A model generated the notes under the pieces. The model saw nothing but the letters and a program-made list of their open reading frames with translations, was not told where the DNA came from and did not search any database. Shown piece after piece: positions 1-11,200 of a DNA stretch of 14,016 bases. Position numbers and translations under genes: made by a program. The stretch spans positions 457,671 to 471,686 of the forward strand of contig LSYV01000030.1 in NCBI GenBank assembly GCA_001584585.1, written 5' to 3'. Each line of letters begins with the position of its first letter. Position 1 is the stretch's first letter. The stretch comes from Gonium pectorale (Eukaryota; Chlorophyta; Chlorophyceae; Chlamydomonadales; Volvocaceae).

Positions 1-160
1 ACCCTGCCACCGCCAAGACCGCCACAACATCAACCGTCCCAATCCCAAATCGGCCCCACGCTTCACAACCCGTCTCCCACCTTGACCCTCCCCCTCCCCG
101 CCCCCCATCTTCGCTCCCCCTCCCCCCCGTCCCCCTGCCCCCTCCCCCTGCCCCCCAAAG
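1..160 (+). other. 3' part of an intron of the upstream WD40 gene
   Basis: This stretch is C-rich and becomes a nearly pure pyrimidine run (about 83-155) ending in an AAG acceptor at 158-160. It directly precedes a reading frame with WD40 features. No protein-like sequence is seen in it. The acceptor is AAG rather than the CAG found at most other sites in the window, so the exact junction is only moderately sure. Confidence 0.5.
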
Positions 161-348
161 GCTGCGACGACCGCGCCATCCGCGTGTGGCACATTGACAG
201 CGGTCGCGAGGTGGCGGTGTGGCAGGGGCACGCGCAGCTGCCCGCCTGCCTGCGGGTCAGCAACCGCCGCGTCATGGTGGCGTCCGCCTGCGCGGCGCTG
301 GTGCTGTGGATACCCAACCTGCAGATTCTCAACTCCATGGCCTACTAG
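161..348 (+). CDS. Terminal exon of a WD40-repeat protein (5' part outside the window)
   Basis: The frame reads GCDDRAIRVWHIDSGREVAV followed by WQGH and about 38 more residues to a TAG stop at 346-348. The pattern G-x-D-D-x-x-I-R-V-W-x-I-x-S-G-R-E is the end of a typical WD40 blade. The strand ending in LVLWIPNLQ resembles a closing blade of a beta propeller. WD40 propellers are protein-binding scaffolds, and the partner cannot be told from one and a half blades. The upstream polypyrimidine tract and AG support an exon start near 161, with the first codon split after one base. I do not recognise the specific family, and no membrane or targeting signal is visible. There is no sign that it works with the downstream kinase gene beyond being its same-strand neighbour. 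Confidence 0.7.
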
Positions 349-2051
349 CCGGGGGGCCTGATGGCCGGCTGGCTGGCTGGCGAGGGCGGCCCGGAGGTGT
401 ACGGCGCACATTGGAGGAGAGGGACGGGGGCGTGCGTGCGACACAGCTGCCTGGGGCAGTCCGTGCGACGAGACGGAGGGTAGGGGCCGCCGAGCGCGAG
501 GCGTCGTGGGCTGATACGAGAGGGGGGTCGGGGGGGGGGGGCAAGTTGGGGGTATTCCACGCTCGGGGGAGAACTGACAGGCGTTCTCACTAGAGAGGTC
601 TTGGGCGCATGTCATCCCGAACCGTCAAAGGCTGAAGTGAGGCAAGGCTGCCGGCGTCCCCTACGCACCGCGGGATGGCTCGGGGGAGGGCGACCCGGGC
701 GGAAGGTGGCGGGGTCAGCTCACGCGGCGGCCGGCGTTGGCGCCCGGAGGCTGTGTGTCGTGCATGTGCGGCCGAACACGTACGACGCCGCGAGGAGCAC
801 CGCGAGGACGTTGCCATGGCCGCGGCGGCGTGGCTGGTCCGCACAGGCGGCGAGCAGTGTGCCTGGGCAGCTGCATGGGGCGGCCGGCTGCTGGTGGGAT
901 GGGGCGTGGGCTGAAGGGGAGGATGATAGTGGGAGGGGTCACGCGGCTCGTTGGGCGGTAGGTGCGGTGGCTGCCGGCACGCCCCCAAAGTGCGTTTGCG
1001 GCTCATGCCGTACCATACCATCCTTACGGATGGAGCCGTTGGTGCGGACCGACGAGGGCGCCACCGGAACATTAGGGCGATTGCGATGCGGGGTAACCCA
1101 TCGCCTTGGCCGCTGGAAACCGTCCGCCCAGCAGCTCCCGTGAGGCAGCAGCTGTCCGTTCGTTGCCCGCCAGGCGTGCACGGCCTACCACATACATGCA
1201 TGCGTCAGCCCAACGCCAGCCATCGCCAGCAGTCAGCAGCGAGCCCTCGTTCCCATCCGCCGTCGATCCCTCTCTCCCTCCGCAGCAGCAGCAGCAGCCG
1301 CCTCCCTCCCGCTCAACCCGCTGCTGGCCAGCAGCGGCCCACGCGCGCGCGGCGGGCTGGCCCCGGCGGGGGCGACTGCAGCTTACGGGTTCCCACCCAG
1401 TGCCCAGTGCTACAAGCAGTACCCGCCGTTGCACATTGTATCAGCGGGTGCTGCGATAGATGCCCAACGGTTCACCCATCCATGCGTACCGTGCATGCAT
1501 GTATGGCGGGTATTTGGCCTCCCGTCAGAGTTTTCACGGGCCCCGCGCCACAGCAGTACCTCGCGAGTGAAGTACCTACCGTACGTACCCGATTGCTGCG
1601 GCTTTTCACACAGTCATTATTACGGTTGGCCTCCGCCGCCCAGCTGATATTGAAGAGTCGGGTGGCTGGGCCACTTTGGCGCATCGAGGCCCCTTACCTT
1701 GGTGCAACGGCGGCTTTATAGCAGCTGCATAGAGTTTCCCTGATCGCTCGCTCTCACCTGGATAGCCGTACCAGTCACGAGGCGGGGAGGATCAACTATC
1801 TAGGGCCCCCGCAGGTGCACACCGTATGAGCTGCTTGCTCTAGAGCTCTTCGAGCTCCTCCTTACACGACCACTTTGCTAACAGTCAGCAGCGGGCCGGG
1901 GCAAGCAGGCAGGTAGGAGCCGAAACGAGGTGGCGTGCTCAGGGTCTCGCCGAATCCTTTGGGTAGATCAACCCGAAATACTGAAATGTCAACTTGACTC
2001 GATCCTGATCAGGAATACAGCTGCAACGGAGGGCTGCTGTTTCGCTGCGCC
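349..2051. other. Intergenic region: 3' UTR of the WD40 gene and promoter/5' UTR of the NYN-vWA-kinase gene
   Basis: About 1.7 kb without a convincing gene on either strand. Open frames exist but have no recognisable motifs and a composition typical of GC-rich noise. Visible landmarks are a run of 12 G (530-541), a (CAG)5 run at 1282-1296, and a weak TATA-like TTTATAG near 1715. A three-codon upstream ATG frame lies at 1986-1997. No volvocine-type TGTAA polyadenylation signal was found after the WD40 stop, so the transcript ends here are not defined. Confidence 0.55.
1986..1997 (+). promoter_or_regulatory. Possible minimal upstream ORF (3 codons) before the main start
   Basis: ATG TCA ACT TGA lies 54 nt upstream of the main ATG at 2052 and ends in frame with it. 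If the transcript starts upstream of 1986, this short frame would be met first by scanning ribosomes. The same TGA also shows that the main protein cannot be extended upstream in its own frame within this exon. The transcription start is unknown, so a regulatory role is only inferred. Confidence 0.25.
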
Positions 2052-2235
2052 ATGGACTCGGGGCCCAACGGCCGAGGGCGTGGGCGCGGCGGGCGACACC
2101 CGTCAGCAGGCGCAAATGGGCGCGGCGGGTCGTCATCAAGAGGCAGATTTGTGCACAGGGGCGTTGCCCGGAACTTGCGGCAAGCCAGCTCCGGCTTTCG
2201 CACTGTGACGGACAGTGAGGCAAGGCCCAAGGAAG
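2052..2235 (+). CDS. Exon 1: start codon and RGG/RG-rich N-terminal tail
   Basis: The ATG sits in a strong context (GCGCCATGG), and an in-frame TGA at 1995-1997 excludes an upstream extension in this frame. The first 37 residues contain GRGRGRGG, NGRGG, SRGR and HRG, the arginine-glycine pattern of RGG/RG tails that bind RNA and are often methylated at arginine. The exon encodes 61 codons plus one base and ends at a GTAAGG donor (2236). The rest of it is polar with no fold apparent. Confidence 0.8.
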
Positions 2236-5200
2236 GTAAGGAGAGCAACATAAATGAAGGCATTGTGTCCAAATGCATTCTGTTGCGCAATCGGCAGACG
2301 GGCAGTGGGTGGGGCCTACCTACGAGTAGTGGACGTTCCCTTGCGCTCCGAACTTTGATTCGGTCCTTAATGTAGCATTAAAGTATTTGTAACATGTATG
2401 CGAATCAATGTCTTGTCGGCGGACCTAGCTTTTAGGCCACAGGTCAGCACCAGGCATGCAGCCTGGCCCGTAACTAGGCTGTCTGCCCACTTGCTCTCTG
2501 TCAGATGGTAACTCGGGGCCGGATGACCTCAAGAAATCCCTGGCAAACAAGTGCACGCTGAAGTTCAGCAGCACGCTCACGGAGCGCGAGGTGGACCATT
2601 GGTATCGGCAACACAGGAAGCACTGGCCGTGTCCCGAAGGCGGCTTCAAAGGCGCCCATGTCGTCGTGTTTTGGGACATCGAGGTGCGCCCCTTCTCCAG
2701 AAGTCCTTGTCGCTCGGCCAACTGGTTCCCGGTACCTCCCATACGGCCCGTACGTGCTACCGTACCGCTACATATGTACAGTTGGCTGTGCCTACCACAC
2801 AATTCACAAACCGGCCCAGCGACCTCCCCTTCACTTCACTGGGTGGCGGGAGACGGTACCTGCCTTGCTTGGTAGCCGCCCGCCCTACTGGAAATGTCGC
2901 GACTTCGGGTGTGCATGACCGTAGAGGCGGGCTAGCTCCCTCTTCCTTCGCAGGCTTCTCTTTGATCACTCCATCCCCTCCACACTGCCTGCTCCACCTA
3001 CCGACCTACCCCGTGTCCTGCGTCCGTCCGTCCGTCCAGTGCTGCCGGCCCGACCCGGCGTACGCGCCGCTGCCCATCAACTACGCCGAGATGCTGCGCG
3101 ACGCCTTCAAGGCCTCCACCGACGCCCGCTCCATGCGAGTAATCGCGTCGCTCAGCGAGACCTACCCCGCCACCGTGCCGGGCGTCGAGAGGCGGCCAGG
3201 CGACGCCAAGCTGAGCTACACTCACGTGCGTGGGTCGTCCCGCCTCCGGGCACCGCCTCGCCAGTAGAAGGGCCAAACTGAGATGCCGTGTCCGCTTCAA
3301 CAGTTTTCGCATTGCAAGATTGCAACGCAGTGTTGCGCGCGGGCGCACTCCGTCGGTCGTCCGTACAATTTCCGTACCGCGCCCACGAGCGACCCCGGCA
3401 CCCCGCGTACGCCCACCGGAATGGTGCTTCTCCCGCCCCGCCCGACGTCGCCACAAGTTTGGCAGTATCGATTGTTGTTGCGGGAGCGGTTGCTGAAGCG
3501 AGCGCGGCTTTATTTGTTCGGCCTACCTATCTTGCCGCATCCATCCGCCAAGCAACTCTACTCCATCCCCCGTATGCCGCTGTGCGTGTCGGTCGCGCGG
3601 CCTCCCGAATCCCGCCTACCTCGCGCCGCATCCCGTCTCCTGCCCCCGCAGCTCACTTCGCTGAACGCGCAGGTGGGCAACGTGTACGTTTTGACGGCGC
3701 CCGGCAAACGGAACGCGAAGGTGCACAAGGATGTGCGGGAGGTGCGTGAATGAGCTAGCGAAGGAGCCGCGGCACGGATTCAGTGTGCACAAGCATAGGT
3801 CGCCGCCGCCATGACGGCCCGCCGGTCAGCAAGAGAGTGGCAACACCGCACACTCCGTCGATTCGTAGAGGCCGCCCGCAGGAGCGCTCCTATGCTGTGC
3901 CGCTCCGAACCAAGGACGTAATAGCTAGGCGTAGGCCCCTTGCTACACCCCCCCCCTCCTGAAGGGGACGTCCTCGGGCAATCTATGGCCGTCCACAGAC
4001 CTCTGGGGGCGTTACAGTCGTACGATCTGTTGTACAATGTGATCTCTCTCTGCATCCATCCGCCACCTCGTGTCTCGACATCATCACACGCATCACACGG
4101 CGCACGTGTATGCATGCATGCGCGCACGCAGGCCGACGACCAGCTCAAGTGCAAGATGAACGACTTCCTCAGCGAGTGCGCCGCCGGAGACGTCGCGGTG
4201 GTCATCGCGGGCGACGCGGGGTGCGTGCGTGCAACCGTGCGGCGGCAGGGATGGAGGCGAGGGGAGGGGGACGAATGAAACAATGGTACTATGTAACGGT
4301 TATTAACCGTTAGTTCAAACGAAGCGTAAACAACGGTGGATCCCACAATCCGGCTTCCGCTGTAACGTGCGAACGCCGGCCAATCAACGCACACCCAGGG
4401 TAACACACCGTCACTTTCGCGCTTACGCTCGTCGTATGCGTCGTTTCGTTTCAACCCAGGGTAAGCTCCCCGGTCCATACCTCCCTTAGTTGTCCACGCG
4501 TCCGCCCGCTTGGTTCGTATGCCCACGCGCCCGCCCGCCCGCACACGCACGCAGGTACGTGCCATTCTGCCTGGAGGCCAAGAACAAGGGCGTCAACGTG
4601 ATTGCCATTGGGCCCGGCCTCGACGGCACCAGCGCAACGCTCATGTCCGCCGCCGACATGTGGATGGACTGGGCCACCTTTGCCACCTTCCACGGCCGGG
4701 AGCAGTGCAGAGTGCCCGCGGGCATGAGCCCCAAGGTGCGTACGCACGATACGTGATGCGTATGTACTTGCTTGCATCGGCGGCGGGATGTGTTGGGCCC
4801 ATACATGCACACGTATGTGTAGTACCCACACCTGCCGTACGTTGTGCTTGTGATAGGTGCATGCACATGCGCGGCATCCATGTGTTTGCGTATGTGACGG
4901 TGTTTGTGTGTTTGTGTGTGTGTGTGTGTTTGTGCGTGTGCGCGCGCATACATGCAGGTGCACGAGGCGACGGAGCGCATCCGCCAGAAGCACCAGGAGC
5001 TATACTCGTGCGTGCGGGAGCTGGACATGGTGGTGCTGCTGGACACCACCGCCAGCATGGCGCCGTACATCCAGGGCGTGCGCGACAACATCGGATCCGT
5101 GCTGGACCAAATCAGCCTGCGGTACGGCGCGGTGCGATAGATGTGGTGTCGTACGTATGGCCTGCTGCCGCCTGCGCTCGCTGTGTCTGTTGCGTGCGGC

Positions 5201-8200
5201 GTGCGTGTGAACCTGCCCCTCCCACCCGGACGCACCTTCCCACGTATGTGTGTATGTGTGTGTGTGCGTGCGCCGTACGCCGCCCCAGGTTCCCGTGGGC
5301 CAAGGAGCACATGCGCATCGGCTGCGTCGGCTATCGCGACATCATGGCGTCGCTCCGATCCGGCGAGCTGGAGAAGGACCCCTTCCAGACCTGCGGGCTC
5401 GGCTCCGCGGCGCACGTGCGGGAGTTCCTGGGCCTTGGTGGCGACGGCAAGGACGGCGGCGTGTCTGCTCTGCGCGGCGCGGACCACGCTGAGGACGTGA
5501 TCGGCGGCCTCCAGAAGGTGGGTCTCTCGGTCTCTCGCTGGCTGTTAATGCAGATCGTGAACATTGCTTGTTTGTTGTTCGTTGCTGCCGTGCGTGCAGC
5601 CATCCCCACACGTACGTGTGGGGCCGCCGTACGTCAGCTGCTGGCTGCGTGTTGCTGCCTAGCCACTGCGTGCAGCAGTATTGTCAAGCCCAGATGCCCG
5701 CTAGTTATGCCCCAGCCAACGCGCTATCCGCCGTGCATGTATGCATTCAATTGGTCTTTTCTTGCTGCAAACGTGCACGCACACACATGTGTACATGTAC
5801 GCTCGTCCGGGGCAGGTGTCGTCCAAGTATCAGGTATCCTTAGACGGCCCGTGCAGTCAGGCACACCTCATCATGATGAGTGCATTGCATTCAGCTTTTG
5901 ATGGATGGGTGGATGGACGGTCGCGCAGGTCGCGGAGATGCTGGACGCTGAGCGCGCCAGGGCAGCGGCAGGTGGCGCCAGCGGCTCCGCCCCTCAGCCG
6001 CAGCGGCCCGCCCCGCCGGCGCGCAACTGCGTGCTGTTCCACATCTGCGACATGCCGCAGCACGGCCGCGACTTCAATAACTTCGCCCGAAATGCCGTCA
6101 ACGATTCCTACCCCGACGGCCCGCTGGCCCCCCTGGGCACTGCGGTGCCGCCCCCGGGGCGCAGCCGGCCGTGGATGGAGGAGGCGCAGGAGGTGCTGCT
6201 GAAGCTCAAGAATGAGCTCAACGTCTCAAAGTGAGCCCGTGGGTGCGAGCAGCACATACCCACATATATAACGAATTCGGCACGCAATAACGCAAGCAAG
6301 GCAGCATGGCAGCTCGCATTCTTTAGTGATCTCATTCCCAGCTACCATTGGTATGCGCAGACGTTGCCCTGCCCTGCCTTAAGCCGACCATACATTTCCA
6401 CAAGCAGTCCTTAACCTGGTGGCGGGTGCACATATGTATACGTATAGGTACACCATGCTGCAAATCCGGCCCAAGCACACGGCCAAGATGGTGTCGGCCT
6501 TCAAGGGCATTGTAGGCGACCCCCTCAAGAACGCCGCCAATGAGGAGGACTGGTCCTGGAAGCAAGCGGCGGCCGCCGGCTGCTCCTCCAATGAGGCGGT
6601 GGAGCCGTGGATATCAACACTGGAGATGCCGGTGGCAACGGAGGCCGTGGAGACGGAGGTGCGTATGTGTGTGGGGGGGGGGGGCATCCGGGCGGTGATA
6701 GATGCCGTGGTAACATGTATGCCACCCAAAGCATCCGTGCCCGTGCCCGCCGTGCCCGTGCCAGTTCACATGCTCAAGACAGATTCATTGCATGTGATGC
6801 CGTTCGATCCCTTTTACATACACACACATATATACAGGCGGCAACCATCAGCACCGCCCTGGTGCGCATGATGGTGTCCACCACCCTCGTCACCATCACA
6901 CGCCTCTCACAGCTCACGTACGACTCCCGCAAGGGGCTTGCACGGCCCAAGGACCGGTGCGTGCGTGCAGTGCGGTCCTGGCAGGTGTAGGCAGCCATAC
7001 CACAGATTTGTTGCTTATGACGAGCTAGAGAGATTGATGCATGTCCATCGCACGTATGCGCACCGATGCTGCGGTGGTGCATGTGCATATGTACGGATGT
7101 GCATGCTCGTCCCACGTGTACGGCATCAACTAATGCCAAAACGTGCGTGCGTGCCAAAGCGGTTGCGGGTAGGTAGCTTTGGTAGGCTGTGCCCCTGCCC
7201 CACTGCCATGGATGGTCGATCACTCGCAGGGAGAAGGGCTTCAGCGTCGTGCTGCAGACGCTCCAGGAGATGGACGAGGTGGGCGGCGAGGAGCTGGGCG
7301 GAGCCGCCAACAGCGTAAGTGGCCGTAAGCGGCCGTCGCAGCGCTTGGTCTCAGATCTGAGATCTAGATCGCCGACGAGTGTAGTAGGCAGGCAGGGTGT
7401 GTGTCCTCTCTCATCGCTCGCCGCGCAGTTTTGTGTATGTGGCTGGGTGCGTTGGGGCACTGCGAACCCCATCCACGCATGCATGGCGTCAGCACGGACC
7501 GGAGTAATCCTGGGACCTAGCAATGCTGATGGCTGACTAGCCGACCCACCCACGTCCTCAATCGTGCTTCGTGCATGCATGCGTGCGTGCTGCTGCAACG
7601 CGTCGCTAGCGTCGCACACACACACACATGTCTGTCTGCAGCCTCGCCTAGTCTGTTTGCAGCCTGGCCACAAGCACGCACATTCGCATGACGTAACACA
7701 CACACACACACACACACACATGTGGCTCGGCGGTTGTTTGCATGGGCGCGCTGGGCACGGTGGGCACGCTGGTCGTACGCCCATGTTGCACAATTAACAT
7801 GTTAACGTGCATATGTTAGTTGGGTGACTGCATGAATGTAACCAAGCAACGTGTGTACCGTACGTGCGTGCGTGTGCAGGCGGTGGAGGTGATCAACCAG
7901 GGTGCCCTGGACATGGCCGCCGGCAGCGACGAAGAAGACAACGACGGCAATGGTGGCAACGGCGACGAGGAGCCGGCGGCGGCAGACAGTAGCGCTGCTG
8001 CCGCCGGCGGCAGCAGTCCCTCGACCAGCAGCAAGCAGCTGCAGCCGGCCCCTCCGGCCACCCCGCCGCCGGGAAATCCCAGGCCAGCCGCAGCTGCTGC
8101 CGCCGCCGCCACTGCAGCCGCTGATGACGACCACCGCAGGCCGACCTTTGACAACTCGACCGCCTACCGGCCAGCCGCGCTGAACAAGAAGCGCAATGCC

Positions 8201-11200
8201 ATCATGCGGCGCGTCAAGGCGGCAATGCGCAGCAAACCCATTGAAGCGGAGGAAGTCATGTACGTGCGTATATATGCATGCGCCGTGCTTATGTACGAAA
8301 GTACGTGTGCTGCCGCATGCACTGCAAGCAAGATAAGCCGCTGCCGCGAGCCGCCGCCTTAGTACTCGTATGCAACCAGTGCGCATTACTGGCGCTGATG
8401 GTCCCGTGCGTAGCCACATACATGCACATAAACATAGCGCGCGCGTTTGCATGCATGCGCGTGAGTACGCATGCGCGCGAGCGTGATGCAAACGTACGCA
8501 TGCCCGCACATACACTCACACGCAGATTGGGCGAGCCGAACGACCTGCGCGATCTGCTGGACAACATTCTGGACGGCGAGCGGTACCAGCGTAAGGGCCG
8601 CGAGCCGCCGCCGCTGCTGGACCTCAGCGCCTCGGCCGGGCCCGTCAAGTGAGGTGCAACAGCGAGCAAGCGAGCTGATAGCGAGCCCAGCCAGAAGCCA
8701 TGAAGCTACTCGCTCGCATGTGATGCTTGGTGTGTTTCATACTGGGTCCAACCTGAACACACAGCAAGGCACGGCAGCGCAAGTCAGGGCTGCCGCACCC
8801 ACCTACGCTTGATTGGTCGGTGCCTACATACACGCTCGCTCACTCGCTCACAGGTACTTCCGCACGGCGGTGGCGACGCAGGAGGGCCAGCAACGGCTGG
8901 TGTATGAAGCTGTCCGTCAGCGGTGCAACCCAAGCAACCCCAGCACGAAGATTGAGGAGTTGGTGGTGCGTTGCGTTGTGTGGTGCCGCCGCACGCATGC
9001 GTGTGGCTTGGGGCACGATCGATCACTTGATTGGAGAAAGGCGGCGGCGGGACGCATGCGAGCGTTGCGCTGCGTCGCGTCGCGTCGCGAACACGCGTAC
9101 GCGCAGCAGGCAGGGCGTGACGTGGCGGGGCTAGCGGGAGCGGGGCAGCAGGCCTGATGCACTGTGTAGCGACATACATACGCCATGCGCCTCCACCGCA
9201 CCACACCACTGCACCGCACCACATGCACTGCTTTCCGTTCATTCATCATTCTGGCTCGATGTCCTGCGATGGCCCGCTTTATTCCCCACACGCACACGCA
9301 ACTAAATGCACGCGTGCAGGTGCTCAAGGAGTTCAAGGAGTCGTCTGCCCACGGAGACAGCAAGTTCCGCTACTACCAGGTAGGTCGGTTGGTCGGTTGG
9401 TTGGTTCGCCTTGGGCTGAGGTACCTGCGTGCGTACGGCATCGCATACATGTGCGCGTGCAAAGCTGGCGTGCCCAGCCGAGATAGAGCTGCATTTGCAT
9501 TCGGAACCATGAGTGGACGGTTTACGGTACGATACATTGACCTGGGGCGGGCGGGCGAGTGCACCTTGCATGCTGATGAGGAGCCACACCCGCACGCATT
9601 ACTGCGGCCGATCGCGCGATGGCAGATGCGGCGGGTGATTCACGCTGATCACGCATGGTGCGAACCAGTGCTGATGACGACGAACGGAATGAATGTACAC
9701 TGGGCATGTGCATACATATGAATGGGCATTATTCGGCCCCTGGCTTGACGACAAGCGCTCATCACTGGCCTGCCTGCTGCCTGCCTGCCTGCTGCCTGCT
9801 TGCCTGCTTGCGCCCATGCGCCCGCCGCGCGCCATCCCGCACGTCCCACTTCCCGCTTCCCCCTTCCTGTATGTTCCACCTCCCGCGCGCGCCACGCAGC
9901 TGTGCCACGGGAACGTGGTGGCCTCCTACCTGGCCAAGCTCTTCAACGCTGAGTGCGCCGATGTGGGCATCACCGAGGTGCGGTCACCGCGCGAAGCCGA
10001 CCGTCTAGCCAGGGGCTGGCTCATTATTACAACGCTGGTTGGGAAATGCATACGGCGGGCCCACCCGGGTGGCGTACGTTCGTACGTACGTGTGTGTGCA
10101 CGTTGCGCGCGGTGCTCGAGCGAGCAAGCGGACTCGAACACGAAACGCGGACACGCATGTATGTGAACCCTTGTCCACCCATGCGCCCACGCTCCTCACG
10201 CGAGCTACACCGCCTATCCTGCATCTGCTGCTGCCACCTATGCCGTACACGCTGTGCGTATCATCATTCCTTCATGTCATACCACCATTGTTCCATCCCG
10301 GGCGGATGCCGGTGCGACAATCAATCCGTGGCCCGCGGCCTGCAGGAGCTGGTGTACATGCCCATGTGGACGGTCTCGTGGGAGGTGCTGGACTTCAAGA
10401 AGCCCAACGGGCGCTACCGCGTCAACCACCACGTACGTGCGCACACACACACACACACAACCCTTCGACTACCTCGGGAACTGGGTCCTACAACGACATC
10501 ATCACTTTCGCGCTTACGCTCGTCGTATGCGTTGTTCCTTTTCAACACACACACACACACAACACATACACATACACCCGAGCACCTTATAGCGAGCTGA
10601 GCAGGCTGAGCAACCACGGGGATGGGCGGACGGAAAACCGTGTGCCGGGCACGCACGCTGCCCTAACCTATTGCGGTATCTATCATATCCGTTGGATCAG
10701 TCGATGCGATGCCCGCCTTGTTTGCACGCCACAGCAAGCAGGCTCGAGCTTGCATGCATGGTCAATAAGAGTGCGCGATTTTGCACTTTACTCGTGTCGT
10801 ACCTGCATGTTACAGGCTGAGCCGTACATCCTGGGCTCGTACATCAAGTACAACTCGAACGCCGGCGCGGTCAACATGGACACCTTGAACTCCATCTGCC
10901 ACGTAAGCGCAACCGGCTTGCTTGCAGTCGCAGCCGCGGCTTGATGGGACGCGTACGGGCAGCAGTCGCACACGGGCAGCAGTGGCGCACGCGCGGGTGC
11001 GTGAGAGGGCACACAGGGGCACAGGGGCCCTTCATTTTTGCGGGGTACGGTACCGTTCAAAAAACAAGGCGCCATTTGCAGCGCACGATGTTGTAAGGGG
11101 TGAAGGTCGGTGCCGCTGATTTGGGGCGTTCGTGCTTGCGCGCAGACCTTCTCGCACTGGACCTACGCCAAAAGTGAGGGCCTGCTGATGGTGACGGACG

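Noticed and set aside
951..1721. 256-codon open frame on the + strand in the intergenic region
   Set aside because: It has no recognisable motif, a composition of Arg/Pro/Ser/Ala typical of random GC-rich frames, and no splice-site support.
2052..2375. 107-codon uninterrupted version of the first exon, ending in a stop near 2375
   Set aside because: The GTAAGG donor at 2236 joins in frame to the NYN exon. The sequence after it loses the GC-rich coding character.
3780..4565. 261-codon open frame on the - strand across introns 4-5
   Set aside because: It is composed of intronic repeats and the complement of exon 5, with no protein-family features.
5122..5131. Donor GTGCGA at 5132 as the end of exon 7
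   Set aside because: It leaves phase 0, whereas exon 8 requires two preceding bases. The GTACGG at 5122 joins SLR to FPWAKE correctly.
4486..5487. 333-codon open frame on the - strand
   Set aside because: It is antisense to exons 6-8. Its His/Thr-rich stretches come from the TG/AC microsatellite of intron 6, and no domain is visible.
4510..5901. 463-codon open frame on the + strand
   Set aside because: It is out of frame with the NYN and vWA motifs of exons 6 and 7 and reads through TG-repeat introns. Only its overlap with exon 8 is genuine coding sequence.
7615..7720. AC/CA repeats considered as a CRISPR-like or telomere-like array
   Set aside because: They are simple dinucleotide microsatellites inside an intron, with no spacer structure and no telomere unit.
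6774..7793. 339-codon open frame on the - strand
   Set aside because: It is Cys/Val/His-rich from AC repeats and TGCATG tracts and lies opposite exons 11 and 12. It has no domain and no splice logic.
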